A stretch of DNA of 64,000 bases, from the NCBI RefSeq assembly GCF_023284005.1, contig NZ_JAKIKS010000014.1, forward strand, positions 1 to 64,000, read 5' to 3'. Positions 46,474 through 57,175 of this stretch are shown here, one piece after another. The notes below the pieces were generated by a model, which saw only the letters and a program-made list of their open reading frames with translations, was not told the origin of the DNA and searched no databases. The stretch's first letter is position 1, and each line of letters opens with the position of its first letter. The position numbers and the translations under genes are program-made. The stretch comes from Shewanella surugensis. Lineage in GTDB: Bacteria; Pseudomonadota; Gammaproteobacteria; Enterobacterales; Shewanellaceae.

Positions 46474-47517
46474 ATGCCTTTACTCGATATAAGAAACCTG
46501 ACAATAGAACTCGATACTCCATATGGCCGAGTCAATGCCATTGATAGAGTAAGCTTAAGTATCAATGCAGGGGAGTTACATGGGCTCGTGGGTGAGTCGG
46601 GCTCAGGACGAAGCTTATTAGCTCGGGCCATTCTTGGGATCCCTGGACAGAATTGGCATATTAGAGCCGATCGTATGATGTGGGATGGTCGTAATTTATT
46701 GGAAATGTCACCTAAACAAAGACGAAATCTAATGGGCAGTGATATCGCTATGATTTTTCAAGACCCGTCAAGCTGTCTCGATCCCATTCGTACCGTAGGC
46801 AGCCAAATGATTGAAGTCATGCCAGCTGATAAAAAATATCCATTTTGGAAGCGCCGATCACAAAAGAAAGATACCGCCATAAAATGGCTGCATCGAGTCG
46901 GGATAAAAAATGCCGATAAGATCATTTCACGCTATGCTTGGGAGCTATCAGAAGGTGAATGCCAAAAAATAATGATAGCGATGGCTGTGGCCAATAAACC
47001 CCGTTTACTCATTGCCGATGAGCCGACTGATTCGATGGAATTAAGTACTCAAGCACAGATATTTAGATTACTCAGTAAGCTGAATCAGAACCAAAATGTC
47101 TCAATTCTCCTCATTAGCCATGAGCTCGATACCATCGCTAACTGGTGTCATAAACTCACCGTACTTTATTGCGGGCAAGTCATGGAATCGGGAATAACGA
47201 CACAGGTATTAGACAAACCATTCCATCATTACACCAAGGCTCTTTTAGACAATATCCCTAATTATTCAGGGGTAATAGCCCATAAATCACTCATGAAAAC
47301 ACTCGCGGGCTCATCACCCGCTTTACAGCATTTACCCATAGGATGCCGGCTAGGTCCACGCTGTCCTGAAGCCCAAAAGAAGTGTGTTAATCCACCACCC
47401 ACAACTCATAAAAAAAATCGGTCTTTTGCCTGTCATTTTCCTTATAATAGCAAACAGAGTAACGATCTACCCAATAAAGATCAGAGTAAAAATAATGACG
47501 CCAATTCTTCAAGTTAA
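46474..47517 (+). CDS. sapD: SapD, ABC transporter ATPase with Arg in Walker A
   Basis: A 347-residue ATPase of the oligopeptide type. It has a Q-loop region (MIFQDPSSCLDP), the unusual signature ELSEGECQK shared with E. coli SapD, Walker B LLIADEPTDSME, and the C-terminal oligopeptide-transporter domain with GCRLGPRCPEAQKKC. The Walker A is GESGSGRS: Arg46 (codon 46609-46611, CGA) replaces the invariant Lys, which is present in E. coli SapD and in SapF here (GNTGSGKS). This should weaken ATP hydrolysis at one site. It overlaps sapF by 23 bp. Confidence 0.92.
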   Translation: MPLLDIRNLTIELDTPYGRVNAIDRVSLSINAGELHGLVGESGSGRSLLARAILGIPGQNWHIRADRMMWDGRNLLEMSPKQRRNLMGSDIAMIFQDPSSCLDPIRTVGSQMIEVMPADKKYPFWKRRSQKKDTAIKWLHRVGIKNADKIISRYAWELSEGECQKIMIAMAVANKPRLLIADEPTDSMELSTQAQIFRLLSKLNQNQNVSILLISHELDTIANWCHKLTVLYCGQVMESGITTQVLDKPFHHYTKALLDNIPNYSGVIAHKSLMKTLAGSSPALQHLPIGCRLGPRCPEAQKKCVNPPPTTHKKNRSFACHFPYNSKQSNDLPNKDQSKNNDANSSS

Positions 47518-48277
47518 TCACTTAAGCAAAAGCTATTTTGTTGGCTATAAAGGCTTTAAACGCCAATATACTCAGGCACTCTCCCCTATCTCTTTTTCAT
47601 TAAATAAAGGAGAAACACTCGCTATTGTGGGCAATACCGGCTCAGGAAAAAGTACCCTTGCTCGCTTGCTCGTGGGCGCTGAATCCCCCACACAAGGTGA
47701 AGTATTCTTTGATGGACAACGCTTAACAAATCATGATTTAAAACGCCGTTGCCGCTTAATTCGAATGATTTTTCAAGATCCCAATACCTCATTAAATCCA
47801 CGGATCACCATAGGCGCACTTCTCGAAGAGCCCCTTAGATTTAATACCCGACTCAATAAGAAACAAAGACAGTTTCAAGTTTATGAAAAATTGATGAAAG
47901 TCGGTTTATTACCCGAACACAGTGATTTTTATCCTCATATGATTTCAGAAGGGCAGAAACAGCGTGTCGCCATGGCACGCGCCTTAATGCTTAATCCTAA
48001 AATAATCATTGCGGATGAAGCCTTAAGTGATTTGGATTTATCCGTCAGGGCCCAAATCCTCAATTTACTCATCAAATTACAAAAAGATATTGGCCTCTCT
48101 TATATCTTTGTTTCTCACAACTTGAATATTGTCCGCCACTTTAGTGACAAAGTTATGGTGCTTAAAAAAGGTGAACTCATTGAAAAAGCAACTACAGAAC
48201 AGTTATTTACCTCACCTAAACATGAGTACACCCAAAGGCTTATTCAAGAGCAAGCGCTCTATTCACATAAAAAGTAA
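47495..48277 (+). CDS. sapF: SapF, ABC transporter ATPase
   Basis: A 260-residue ATPase. Walker A GNTGSGKST, Q-loop MIFQDPNTSLNPR, signature MISEGQKQR and Walker B IIIADEALSDLD are all present. I start it at ATG 47495 (MTPILQVNHLSKSY), matching E. coli SapF; the frame is open further upstream within sapD, but that part is not homologous. It is the last gene of sapABCDF and is followed by an AT-rich hairpin before fabV. Confidence 0.94.
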   Translation: MTPILQVNHLSKSYFVGYKGFKRQYTQALSPISFSLNKGETLAIVGNTGSGKSTLARLLVGAESPTQGEVFFDGQRLTNHDLKRRCRLIRMIFQDPNTSLNPRITIGALLEEPLRFNTRLNKKQRQFQVYEKLMKVGLLPEHSDFYPHMISEGQKQRVAMARALMLNPKIIIADEALSDLDLSVRAQILNLLIKLQKDIGLSYIFVSHNLNIVRHFSDKVMVLKKGELIEKATTEQLFTSPKHEYTQRLIQEQALYSHKK

Positions 48278-48300
48278 ACTGCTCCAACCACTGACGAAAT

Positions 48301-48326
48301 CACTTATTTTTAATAAAAAATAAGTG
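48301..48326 (+). terminator. AT-rich hairpin between sapF and fabV
   Basis: CACTTATTTTT (48301-48311) and AAAAATAAGTG (48316-48326) are perfect complements around AATA. The stem is long but weak (few G-C pairs) and no clear T-run follows, so it may end only part of the sap transcripts. Confidence 0.45.
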
Positions 48327-48381
48327 TCATTTCACGTCGGTTTATTTATCCTAGCGTTAATTTTTCAAGAGAAATATAAAC

Positions 48382-49584
48382 ATGATCATTAAACCTAAAA
48401 TTCGTGGTTTTATTTGTACTACTACTCATCCAGTAGGCTGTGAAACCAATGTATTAGAGCAAATTAACTATATCAAATCACAAGGCGTTAACCCTAATGC
48501 ACCAAAAAATGTATTAGTTGTCGGTGCTTCAAGTGGTTATGGTCTTGCTTCTCGAATTACAGCCGCATTTGGTAATCAAGCCGCCACCTTAGGTGTCTTC
48601 TTTGAAAAGCCCGGTACTGACAAGAAAACAGGCACGGCGGGTTGGTATAACTCAGCCGCCTTTGACAAATTAGCGAAGGCTGATGGTCTTTATGCAAAAA
48701 GTATTAACTGCGATGCCTTTAGCCATGAAGCGAAAGACAAAACCATTGAGCTTATCAAGCAAGATTTGGGTCAAATTGACATGGTTGTTTATTCACTGGC
48801 CTCGCCAGTACGTAAAATGCCTGATAGCGGTGAGGTCATCCGCTCGGTATTAAAACCTATCGGTCAGACCTATACCACAACAGCAGTTGATACCAATAAA
48901 GATCTCATTATCAAAACCAGTGTTGATGCGGCTAATGATCAAGAAATTGCTGATACTGTTAAAGTTATGGGCGGAGAAGATTGGGAACTATGGATAAAAG
49001 CATTAAGTGACGCCGGCGTATTAGCGCCTGAATGCAAAACCGTTGCCTATAGTTATATTGGCACTGAAATTACTTGGCCTATTTATTGGGATGGCGCTCT
49101 TGGGGAAGCAAAAAAAGATCTCGATCGTGCCGCTCATGCCCTCAATAGCCAACTTTCTCCAACAGGTGGTAGTGCCAATGTTGCCGTGTTAAAAAGCGTT
49201 GTCACTCAGGCCAGTTCTGCCATACCAGTAATGCCATTATACATTGCCATGGTCTTTAAAAAGATGCGTCAAGAAGGCATTGACGAAGGTTGTATCGAAC
49301 AAATCAACCGTATGTTTACCGAGCGCTTGTATCGTAACGATGGTCAAACCCCTGCGGTTGATGACAATAATCGATTACGTCTTGATGATTGGGAAATGCG
49401 TGATGATATTCAAGAACATTGTCAAACATTATGGTCACAGATCACCACCGAAAACCTAAGTGAACTCACTGATTATCGAGAATATAAAGCAGAGTTCTTG
49501 AAATTATTTGGTTTTGGTATTGACGGAATTGATTACGAACAAGAGGTTAATCCCAATATTGAGTTTGATGTTATTCAGCTATAA
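48382..49584 (+). CDS. fabV: Enoyl-ACP reductase FabV
   Basis: FabV reduces trans-2-enoyl-ACP with NADH in the last step of the fatty-acid elongation cycle; it is the triclosan-tolerant isozyme of FabI. The 400-residue length is typical. The cofactor loop [12 protein letters not shown] is near residue 49, and the active-site Tyr-X8-Lys is seen as [10 protein letters not shown]. The N-terminal [12 protein letters not shown] is characteristic. A terminator follows, so it is probably a single-gene unit. Confidence 0.96.
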   Translation: MIIKPKIRGFICTTTHPVGCETNVLEQINYIKSQGVNPNAPKNVLVVGASSGYGLASRITAAFGNQAATLGVFFEKPGTDKKTGTAGWYNSAAFDKLAKADGLYAKSINCDAFSHEAKDKTIELIKQDLGQIDMVVYSLASPVRKMPDSGEVIRSVLKPIGQTYTTTAVDTNKDLIIKTSVDAANDQEIADTVKVMGGEDWELWIKALSDAGVLAPECKTVAYSYIGTEITWPIYWDGALGEAKKDLDRAAHALNSQLSPTGGSANVAVLKSVVTQASSAIPVMPLYIAMVFKKMRQEGIDEGCIEQINRMFTERLYRNDGQTPAVDDNNRLRLDDWEMRDDIQEHCQTLWSQITTENLSELTDYREYKAEFLKLFGFGIDGIDYEQEVNPNIEFDVIQL

Positions 49585-49610
49585 TTTTTAACCCTCAAGA
49601 TTACAGCCTA

Positions 49611-49638
49611 AATAGCGGCGTTATCACGTCGCTATTTT
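49611..49638 (+). terminator. Terminator of fabV
   Basis: AATAGCGGCG (49611-49620) pairs with CGTCGCTATT (49627-49636, one G-U pair) and is followed by TTCA. It lies 27 bp after the fabV stop. Confidence 0.7.
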
Positions 49639-49818
49639 CATATTCCGCATCAGCATTTATTCCTAAACTCACACAAGATCCACCTTTTGAGATAAACGCT
49701 TCTTTGATATTTAATCACGTCCCCTTTTACTCATTTTTATCAAATGACGCTATAAAACCAGCGCTACATTTTTATCGAATAAGAAATATATTTACATAGG
49801 TATTTAGTCTATTCAGAC

Positions 49819-49847
49819 CCTTGAAATTATCTCTCTAGAGGCATATC
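49819..49847 (+). promoter_or_regulatory. Possible heat-shock (sigma-32) promoter of the small heat-shock gene
   Basis: CTTGAAA (49820-49826), a 13-base spacer and GGCATAT resemble the sigma-32 pattern CTTGAAA-N13-CCCCATAT, although the -10 part is poor. It lies about 120 bp before the hsp20 start in a 330-bp non-coding stretch in which nothing else was recognised. Confidence 0.35.
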
Positions 49848-49967
49848 TTAATGGTATCAAGATTTTTTAATCAATAAAGCCAAGGCGATTACGGCATTAA
49901 ATAAATTGTTCACATTTAATCAGTCCATTCAATGCAAATAAACCTTGTTTTATAAGAGGATTTAATC

Positions 49968-50510
49968 ATGAATATTGAACGTCTTAATCCATGGAACTGG
50001 TTATCAGATAATGCACACTCGAGTGATGACACTCAAATAGAGCACCAAAATCACTTACAACCATTTGCCTATCTACAGCAAGAAATGATGCATATCGTTG
50101 ATGATTCACTTCGTAGTGCAGGCCTAACTAGCCACGTCTTCGGGCAAGATCTCATCAATCATACCGCATCATTTAAACCTAAACTCGATGTCATCACGAC
50201 AAAGGAACAATATAACGTCATACTTGAAGTTCCAGGAATGAAAAAAACTGAATTAGCCATCACTATCAAAGGTGAGCATTTAACCTTAAGTGGTGAAAAA
50301 GAAAATATGGTCGAACAATACGAGAAAAACCTGTATCACAATGAATTATCTTATGGGCAATTTTCACGTCAGCTAACACTGCCAAAAGATGCTAACACTG
50401 GTCTTATACAAGCTGATTTAAATGATGGAGTGTTATCAATCACCATCCCTCGAATGCCCCATAGTAACGTAGTGATGAAAGCTATCCCGATTAACCAAGA
50501 ATATCATTAA
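49968..50510 (+). CDS. Small heat-shock protein (Hsp20/alpha-crystallin)
   Basis: A 180-residue chaperone that holds unfolding proteins. The alpha-crystallin domain runs from about residue 68 (FKPKLDVITTKEQYNVILEVPG) to 165, with the conserved GVLSITIPR end. The N-terminal 60 residues are hydrophilic and His/Gln-rich and vary between species. AAGAGGA lies ahead of the ATG. Monogenic, with its own strong terminator. It is more like the HspC/Hsp17-type than IbpA. Confidence 0.92.
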   Translation: MNIERLNPWNWLSDNAHSSDDTQIEHQNHLQPFAYLQQEMMHIVDDSLRSAGLTSHVFGQDLINHTASFKPKLDVITTKEQYNVILEVPGMKKTELAITIKGEHLTLSGEKENMVEQYEKNLYHNELSYGQFSRQLTLPKDANTGLIQADLNDGVLSITIPRMPHSNVVMKAIPINQEYH

Positions 50511-50525
50511 CACAATATAAAAATA

Positions 50526-50562
50526 AAAATGCCAATCACAAATGGGTGATTGGCATTTTTAT
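50526..50562 (+). terminator. Strong bidirectional terminator after hsp20
   Basis: AAAATGCCAATCAC (50526-50539) pairs perfectly with GTGATTGGCATTTT (50546-50559) around a 6-base loop, flanked by A-rich and T-rich tracts. It ends hsp20 rightward; its A-tract gives a U-run on the other strand, so it could also stop ppiD transcripts. Confidence 0.92.
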
Positions 50563-50679
50563 TATTAAAGCTAAACCATTGCTGCTAGCTATTCAATGTG
50601 AATAATAACCTTTAACAGGTTAATCGCAACTATGATCCACAGCAAATATCATGATTAAATAACATATGACTCATTTCTA

Positions 50680-52548
50680 TTATTGTTGCTCAACGCTAGG
50701 ATAAGTCACTTCACCTTGTGCTTTAAGCATGGCAATAATCGCACGGTAATCCGCTTCGCTATATTGAGAAGATAGTTTTTCCTCGAGTGCTTTTAGCTGT
50801 GCTTCATCAGCAGGTTTTGCGGCATTTATTTTATCTAAAATAACCACAGCATAGCCTGAGCCTAGTGCTACCGTATCAACAGATTCACTGTCTGAGTGCG
50901 GCATTTGGAACGCTTTTTTAACAATCGCATTATCCACATCCGGATCGTTACGAGTCACATTCGTCTTCGTCGTAAAGTCGGTGATACTTTCTTTATTTTG
51001 AACCGCGGTCATCACTTCTTGTGCTTTCGCACGCGCCGCTTCATTCGCCTGCTGCTGCTTCAATTGAGCCACAATATTCTCTTTCACATCAGCAAAAGGT
51101 AAGGAGCCTGCAGGAGTATGAGTTTTCGCTCGAAGTACGACCACATGATTAGGCTCAACTTCAAGCACATCACTGTTCATACCGTCCGCTAATACGTTAG
51201 CAGAAAAGATCGCTTTAACTATATCGGGCTGATTAAATAAAGGCGGAACATTATTACGTGTAAAACGGGCGGTCGTCTCAACCTTGGAATCTACCGCTTT
51301 AGCGGTTTCAGATAAAGTATCAGGCACTTCATAGCTGGTATCAGCAAGTGTTTGCTGTAATTCATAAAACTTATCGACGGCTTGTTTTTCTTTCAGCTGA
51401 TCCTTAATTTTTGTCTCAACGTCGCTAAAAGGGACCTCTTGGCCACCTTCTATATCGAGTAATTTGACAATTTGAAAACCAAAATCAGTCGTCAACACAG
51501 TAGAATATTGACCTTTTTTCAAGCTAAAGAGCGCCTGATCAAAAGTAGGTTGCATCACGCCTTCTTCAAACCAATCTAACTTTCCGCCTTGCTCGCGACT
51601 AAAGGTATCATCTGAATCTTTCTTGGCAAGCTCAGCAAAATTAGCACCTGCTTGTAGCTGCTTATAAATCTCCTCAGCCTTTGCTTTACTGGCCACTTCA
51701 TCATCGCCTTTTTCAATCAGAATATGAGCCGCTAGCCGCTTTTCTGCAGTACGATATTGGGTCTTATTCTCATCATAATACGTTTTAGCCTGCGCATCAG
51801 TGATTGTAATGCCTTTCGCCATCTGCTTAGCATCAAGTTCAACATAGTCCAAACTCACCGATTCTGGACGAATAAATTGAGCTGAATTATCATCAAAATA
51901 CGTCTGAGCCTGCTCATCTGTCACTTTGACATCAGCTAAGAATGGCTGCGACTTCACCACAAGATAACGCAGATCACGTGTTTGATCTTGCAACTGTGCC
52001 ACATACTTAGCTTCACTCGGTAACACAAATTCAGAGGTCACTAACGCACGCACTAATTGCGTCCGAGTCATATCCGTTCGCATCATATCTCTGAAGGTTT
52101 GCGCTTGATAACCCAGTTGGCGCAAAATAGCTTGATAACGATCATTATCAAACTTCCCATCTGTTTGAAAAGCGGGTTCATTCATAATGGCATTTTTTAT
52201 CTGCCCATCAGATACTCGCAATCCCAAAGATACAGCAGATTGATCTAATAGTTTATCGGCAACCAATCGTTCAAGGACATTTTGTTTAACACTTTGCATA
52301 TAGCTATCATTTGCAGCTAATGTATCAAACATGGTGCCTAGCTGTTGTTGTAATCGAGCACGCTCATTTTGATAAGCTTGTTCTAAGGCAGGCTGAGTGA
52401 TTATCTCTCCATTAACAGTAGCAGCAGGTTCTTCAGTCGAAGAACTCAAATAACTGCTAATACCCGTAAATGCAAAAGAAAGTATCACCAGCACTAGGAT
52501 GCTTTTTGCAATCACGCCCTGTGAACCTTCACGGATCTTTTCTAACAT
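50680..52548 (-). CDS. ppiD: Periplasmic folding chaperone PpiD
   Basis: A 622-residue protein anchored by one N-terminal membrane helix (SILVLVILSFAFTGISSYL) with the rest in the periplasm. A SurA-like N-terminal chaperone region is followed by a parvulin PPIase domain (about residues 270-365: RLAAHILIEKGDDE to GFQIVKLLDIE). It works at the SecYEG exit to help outer-membrane proteins fold. As in E. coli it lies downstream of hupB and lon, but a terminator separates it from hupB. Confidence 0.95.
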   Translation of the reverse strand: MLEKIREGSQGVIAKSILVLVILSFAFTGISSYLSSSTEEPAATVNGEIITQPALEQAYQNERARLQQQLGTMFDTLAANDSYMQSVKQNVLERLVADKLLDQSAVSLGLRVSDGQIKNAIMNEPAFQTDGKFDNDRYQAILRQLGYQAQTFRDMMRTDMTRTQLVRALVTSEFVLPSEAKYVAQLQDQTRDLRYLVVKSQPFLADVKVTDEQAQTYFDDNSAQFIRPESVSLDYVELDAKQMAKGITITDAQAKTYYDENKTQYRTAEKRLAAHILIEKGDDEVASKAKAEEIYKQLQAGANFAELAKKDSDDTFSREQGGKLDWFEEGVMQPTFDQALFSLKKGQYSTVLTTDFGFQIVKLLDIEGGQEVPFSDVETKIKDQLKEKQAVDKFYELQQTLADTSYEVPDTLSETAKAVDSKVETTARFTRNNVPPLFNQPDIVKAIFSANVLADGMNSDVLEVEPNHVVVLRAKTHTPAGSLPFADVKENIVAQLKQQQANEAARAKAQEVMTAVQNKESITDFTTKTNVTRNDPDVDNAIVKKAFQMPHSDSESVDTVALGSGYAVVILDKINAAKPADEAQLKALEEKLSSQYSEADYRAIIAMLKAQGEVTYPSVEQQ

Positions 52549-52572
52549 CAGACTTCTCGCTTGTTGCGATTA

Positions 52573-52609
52573 ATAAAAAAAAGGCGCATCAATCTAAGGA
52601 TGCGCCTTT
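52573..52609 (-). terminator. Strong terminator downstream of hupB
   Basis: On the minus strand AAAGGCGCATC pairs with GATGCGCCTTT around an 8-base loop, followed by a run of T. It is 167 bp past the hupB stop and just upstream of ppiD, isolating ppiD. A second, smaller hairpin (AAGCACTG/CAGTGCTT, 52701-52722) lies closer to hupB. Confidence 0.9.
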
Positions 52610-52775
52610 CTGTTTAAGTTAGAGTATTAAATGCCATCAATAAGTTAGTCATTTAATCACTCAGAGATGATCATCTCATGATCACCCTTTCTATTCGTAA
52701 AAGCACTGTTAACACAGTGCTTATCATGCTACGAAAGTACGAAAGCCTCACAAAAGGCTACCTATTAACCTATTC

Positions 52776-53048
52776 TTAGTTAACAGCGTCTTTCAAAGAC
52801 TTACCTGCTTTAAAAGCCGGAATATTTGCCGCAGCAATGGTGATTTCTTTACCCGTTTGTGGGTTACGGCCAGTTCGCTCTGCGCGTTGACGTACTTCGA
52901 AAGTACCAAAACCAACAAGAGAAATCTTATCGCCTTCTTTTAGACTATCAGTCACAGCACCAATGAAAGAGTCTAATGCGCGGCCAGCCGCAGCTTTAGA
53001 AATATCAGCACCAGAAGCAATTTTCTCGATTAGTTCAGATTTGTTCAT
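52776..53048 (-). CDS. hupB: DNA-binding protein HU-beta
   Basis: The 90-residue nucleoid protein bends and compacts DNA. It begins [20 protein letters not shown] and carries the DNA-intercalating arm [12 protein letters not shown] with Pro at the tip. I start at ATG 53048, with GGGGA just upstream, giving the universal HU length; the frame is open for 11 more codons but without homology. It lies downstream of lon as in other gammaproteobacteria. Confidence 0.97.
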   Translation of the reverse strand: MNKSELIEKIASGADISKAAAGRALDSFIGAVTDSLKEGDKISLVGFGTFEVRQRAERTGRNPQTGKEITIAAANIPAFKAGKSLKDAVN

Positions 53049-53306
53049 GTCATCCCCTTGATTGTAATTGTTGCGCCGCAACCAAATCCTTGTCCAGAGC
53101 GGTCCGCGGAGGCTTTTATAACAAGCTTAGAACTAAAGTTCAAGTATTATAAGAAAACCTAATAAATATAAATAAGATACCGCTAAAATCCAGTCAAACC
53201 AAGGGCTGGCCTCACTGGATAAGCACCGACTTAGGCTACCACAGGTCGAGACATTGTTAAGCCTCTTTTTTGCATTTTTTTAATGCAAACCTGATTTTGA
53301 GCCTCA

Positions 53307-55664
53307 TTATCCTACATTGGTGACCACATCGAAGCCTTCAATCGGTCTTTCAAGAGATAATTTAAGCACTTCATCAATCCATCTTACTGGATGAATTTCT
53401 AAATCAGCAATGACATTAGCAGGAATTTCTTCTAAATCACGCTCATTTTCTTTCGGGATCAGCACACGCTTAGTACCGCCTCGATGTGCTGCTAATAATT
53501 TCTCTTTTAAACCACCAATGGGTAAGACTTCACCGCGTAAGGTAATTTCCCCTGTCATCGCCACATCTGCGCAAACAGGATTGCCGGTTAAGCTAGAGAC
53601 CAATGCCGTGCACATTGCCGCACCCGCCGAAGGACCATCCTTCGGTGTCGCCCCTTCAGGGACATGCACGTGGATATCACGTTTCTCATAAAAGTCAGGG
53701 TTAATGCCTAATTGCTCAGCACGGGCCCTCACAACGGTCATCGCGGCTTGAATCGACTCTTGCATAACATCACCTAAAGAACCAGTGTAAGTCAATTTCC
53801 CTTTTCCCGGCACCGAAGTGGCTTCAATCGTCAACAGATCCCCTCCGACTTCAGTCCATGCCAGCCCTGTCACTTGACCAATTTGGTTATTAGACTCCGC
53901 TTTGCCGTAATCATAACGTAGTACACCTAAGAAAGACTTTAAGTTTTCTTGGTCCACATCCACTCTTTTAATGCTCTTGTCTAATAAAATTCTCTTAACA
54001 ACTTTACGGCAAATTTTTGATAATTCTCGCTCTAACGAACGTACGCCCGCTTCACGAGTATAGTAACGAATAATGCCGACAATGGCACTGTCGTCTACAT
54101 GAATTTCTTTAGATTTTAATCCATTACGTTCAACTTGCTTAGGCAATAAATGTTGCTTAGCAATATTCAGCTTTTCATCTTCGGTGTAACCTGCAAGACG
54201 GATCACTTCCATTCTGTCGAGTAATGGACCTGGAATATTCATCGAATTAGAGGTGGCAACAAACATCACATCAGATAAATCATAATCCACTTCAAGATAG
54301 TGATCACTGAAACTCGTGTTTTGTTCAGGATCAAGCACTTCAAGTAGTGCTGAGGCTGGATCGCCTCGCATATCCGAGCTCATTTTATCGATTTCATCGA
54401 GTAAGAATAACGGGTTTTTCACACCCACTTTTGACATCTTTTGGATAACCTTACCTGGCATAGAGCCAATATAAGTGCGGCGATGACCCCGAATCTCGGC
54501 TTCATCACGTACGCCACCTAACGCCACACGGACATATTTACGTCCCGTCGCTTTAGCAATCGACTGGCCAAGAGACGTTTTACCGACACCTGGCGGGCCT
54601 ACCAAGCATAGAATAGGGCCTTTTAGCTGCTTCACACGACTCTGTACCGCGAGATATTCTAAAATACGCTCTTTCACCTTATCAAGACCAAAGTGATCGG
54701 TATCAAGTACATCCTGAGCTTTAGCTAAATCACGTTTAATTTTAGAACGCTTAACCCAAGGCACTGAAATCATCCAGTCAACATAGCTACGCACAACCGT
54801 TGCTTCTGCCGACATGGGTGACATCATTTTCAATTTATTCAGTTCTGAAGTCGCTTTTTCTTTCGCTTCTTCAGGCATCTTAGCTTCATCAATTTTTCGC
54901 GCTAAAGACTCAAATTCATCATGAGATTCATCAATATCACCGAGCTCTTTTTGAATGGCTTTCATTTGCTCATTCAAATAATACTCACGCTGACTTTTCT
55001 CCATCTGCTTCTTAACACGAGAGCGAATACGTTTTTCAACCTGTAATAGATCAATTTCCGATTCCATCATCGCCATCAAGTATTCTAACCGCTCACCAAC
55101 ATCAATCATTTCTAGCACTGATTGCTTATCTTCAAGCTTAAGAGGCATATGCGCCGCCATTGTATCAGCCAACCGCGCCGCTTCATCAATACCCGATAAA
55201 GAGGTTAATACTTCAGGAGGGATTTTCTTGTTAAGCTTGATATAGCCTTCGAATTGACTCACGGCCGAGCGGACTAAGACTTCCTCTTCTTTATCTTCAA
55301 GAGGAGCCGATTCTAGGTATTGTGCTGTGGCAACAAAAATCTCATTCTCATCAGAATAACGTTCTATTCTCGCTCTTTGTCCACCTTCAACTAATACCTT
55401 CACCGTACCATCAGGTAATTTAAGTAACTGTAAAATGGACGCTACAGTGCCAACATCAAAAATATCATCACCTGTTGGATCATCTAGTTCAGCATCGCGC
55501 TGTGCAACTAAAATGATCCGTTTATCTTGCTCCATAGCCGCTTCTAAACAGCGAATGGATTTTTCTCGCCCGACGAATAACGGAATTACCATATGAGGAT
55601 ACACCACTACATCCCTTAGTGGTAACACGGGTAGTTCGATTCGCGCTTCACGCTCTAGTGTCAT
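53307..55664 (-). CDS. lon: ATP-dependent protease Lon
   Basis: A 785-residue hexameric AAA+ protease (784 in E. coli) that degrades misfolded and regulatory proteins. Domains in order: N-terminal substrate domain ([16 protein letters not shown]), a coiled-coil, AAA+ with [13 protein letters not shown] (Walker A) and FLLDEIDKM (Walker B), and the protease with catalytic Ser in PKDGPSAG and Lys in [11 protein letters not shown] likely heat-shock promoter is directly upstream. Confidence 0.98.
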   Translation of the reverse strand: MTLEREARIELPVLPLRDVVVYPHMVIPLFVGREKSIRCLEAAMEQDKRIILVAQRDAELDDPTGDDIFDVGTVASILQLLKLPDGTVKVLVEGGQRARIERYSDENEIFVATAQYLESAPLEDKEEEVLVRSAVSQFEGYIKLNKKIPPEVLTSLSGIDEAARLADTMAAHMPLKLEDKQSVLEMIDVGERLEYLMAMMESEIDLLQVEKRIRSRVKKQMEKSQREYYLNEQMKAIQKELGDIDESHDEFESLARKIDEAKMPEEAKEKATSELNKLKMMSPMSAEATVVRSYVDWMISVPWVKRSKIKRDLAKAQDVLDTDHFGLDKVKERILEYLAVQSRVKQLKGPILCLVGPPGVGKTSLGQSIAKATGRKYVRVALGGVRDEAEIRGHRRTYIGSMPGKVIQKMSKVGVKNPLFLLDEIDKMSSDMRGDPASALLEVLDPEQNTSFSDHYLEVDYDLSDVMFVATSNSMNIPGPLLDRMEVIRLAGYTEDEKLNIAKQHLLPKQVERNGLKSKEIHVDDSAIVGIIRYYTREAGVRSLERELSKICRKVVKRILLDKSIKRVDVDQENLKSFLGVLRYDYGKAESNNQIGQVTGLAWTEVGGDLLTIEATSVPGKGKLTYTGSLGDVMQESIQAAMTVVRARAEQLGINPDFYEKRDIHVHVPEGATPKDGPSAGAAMCTALVSSLTGNPVCADVAMTGEITLRGEVLPIGGLKEKLLAAHRGGTKRVLIPKENERDLEEIPANVIADLEIHPVRWIDEVLKLSLERPIEGFDVVTNVG

Positions 55665-55698
55665 AGCTCGATTCCGTTTTATATAATTATTACAGAGT

Positions 55699-55727
55699 AT
55701 ATTGGGATAAAACGTTAGGTTTCAATG
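55699..55727 (-). promoter_or_regulatory. Probable sigma-32 promoter of lon
   Basis: On the minus strand ATTGAAA, a 13-base spacer and CCCAATAT match the heat-shock consensus CTTGAAA-N13-CCCCATAT closely. It ends about 35 bp upstream of the lon start codon and lies just after the clpX terminator, so lon should be independently heat-induced. Confidence 0.6.
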
Positions 55728-55753
55728 GAAGATAAAAAATAAATGAAAATGAT

Positions 55754-55782
55754 ATAAAAAAAGGAGTCTAATAGACTCCTTT
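55754..55782 (-). terminator. Terminator after clpX
   Basis: On the minus strand AAAGGAGTCT and AGACTCCTTT pair around a 3-base loop and are followed by TTTTATA. It lies 33 bp after clpX and separates clpPX from lon. Confidence 0.9.
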
Positions 55783-55814
55783 AATCATATATAATAGCAC
55801 TTATATCCTAAAAA

Positions 55815-57092
55815 TTACTCAGCAGCAGCCTTTTTAGCATCGCTACTTTGATAAATTAAAATAGGATCCGACTCACCTTTCACCACAGACTCATCAATCA
55901 CGACTTTAGCGACATTTTGAGTTGAAGGCAAATCATACATAATATCCAGTAAAATACCTTCAACAATCGAACGTAAGCCACGAGCACCTGTTTTACGGGT
56001 CATTGCTTTTACGGCTATTTCTTTTAATGCATCTTCACGAAACTCAAGATCAACCTCTTCCATTTCAAATAAGGTCGCAAATTGTTTCGTTAATGCATTT
56101 TTTGGCTCAGATAAAATCTTAACGAGCGCATATTCATCCAACTCAGTTAACGTAGCTAATACGGGTAAACGACCGATAAACTCAGGAATTAACCCGTACT
56201 TAACCAAATCTTCAGGTTCGACTTGTAAAAGAGTATCTGAAATACTCGCTTTATCATCTTTACCTTTAACTTGTGCGCCGAAACCAATCCCAGTCCCCGT
56301 ATGGGCTCTTTGCTCAATGACTTTTTCAAGTCCAGCAAAAGCACCACCACAGATAAACAAGATTTTCGATGTATCAACTTGTAAAAACTCTTGTTGAGGA
56401 TGCTTACGTCCACCTTGTGGTGGCACAGCAGCAATCGTCCCTTCAATAAGTTTCAATAATGCCTGCTGTACACCTTCCCCAGAGACATCACGCGTAATCG
56501 AAGGATTATCTGATTTTCGGCTGACTTTATCGATTTCATCGATATAGACGATCCCACGTTCCGCTTTCTCAACGTCATAATCGCATTTTTGCAATAATTT
56601 TTGAATGATGTTTTCAACATCTTCGCCCACATAACCCGCTTCAGTTAATGTGGTCGCATCCGCCATAGTAAATGGCACATTCAAAAAGCGCGCTAAGGTT
56701 TCGGCCAGCAGTGTTTTACCACTACCCGTTGGGCCAAGCAGTAAAATATTACTCTTACCCAGCTCAACATCATCTTTTGAACTGCTATTTTTAAGACGCT
56801 TGTAATGATTATAGACAGCAACAGATAATACTTTCTTCGCCTTATCTTGACCTATAACATAATCATCCAAATGCGCCCTTAGCTCATGAGGTGTTGGTAG
56901 CTTGTCTTGCTCTTCCTTTGGTGAGATCTCTTTAATCTCTTCTCTGATAATATCGTTACAGAGTTCAACACACTCATCACAAACATATACAGAAGGCCCA
57001 GCAATTAACTTTCTCACTTCATGCTGGCTCTTTCCACAAAAAGAGCAGTACAGCAGCTTATCACTGTCACCGTTATCTTTGTTGTCGCCCAT
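55815..57092 (-). CDS. clpX: ClpX unfoldase
   Basis: A 425-residue AAA+ unfoldase that feeds substrates to ClpP. The zinc-binding domain shows [15 protein letters not shown] then CDECVELC (four Cys). Walker A is [13 protein letters not shown] and Walker B is [11 protein letters not shown]. The ClpP-contact IGF loop is visible as [10 protein letters not shown]. It follows clpP by 83 bp in the same direction. Confidence 0.98.
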   Translation of the reverse strand: MGDNKDNGDSDKLLYCSFCGKSQHEVRKLIAGPSVYVCDECVELCNDIIREEIKEISPKEEQDKLPTPHELRAHLDDYVIGQDKAKKVLSVAVYNHYKRLKNSSSKDDVELGKSNILLLGPTGSGKTLLAETLARFLNVPFTMADATTLTEAGYVGEDVENIIQKLLQKCDYDVEKAERGIVYIDEIDKVSRKSDNPSITRDVSGEGVQQALLKLIEGTIAAVPPQGGRKHPQQEFLQVDTSKILFICGGAFAGLEKVIEQRAHTGTGIGFGAQVKGKDDKASISDTLLQVEPEDLVKYGLIPEFIGRLPVLATLTELDEYALVKILSEPKNALTKQFATLFEMEEVDLEFREDALKEIAVKAMTRKTGARGLRSIVEGILLDIMYDLPSTQNVAKVVIDESVVKGESDPILIYQSSDAKKAAAE

Positions 57093-57175
57093 TACTCTAC
57101 CTCTTTTTGCAGTTACTTTACTGCCTGAATCATTTTATTACTTTAAATTGAGCATAGCTCAGCCTAAAACAAAAA

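Noticed and set aside
47384-47494. Longer SapF start
   Set aside because: The 37 extra codons overlap the sapD coding end in another frame and are not similar to SapF; ATG 47495 aligns with known SapF.
49900-49970. RNA thermometer in the small heat-shock leader
   Set aside because: The GTTTTATAAGAGGA stretch does not form a convincing FourU or ROSE hairpin masking the ribosome site by eye.
52701-53306. hupB and lon forming one transcript with ppiD
   Set aside because: Two hairpins downstream of hupB, one with a strong T-run, argue against readthrough to ppiD; a lon-hupB joint transcript remains possible but is not shown.
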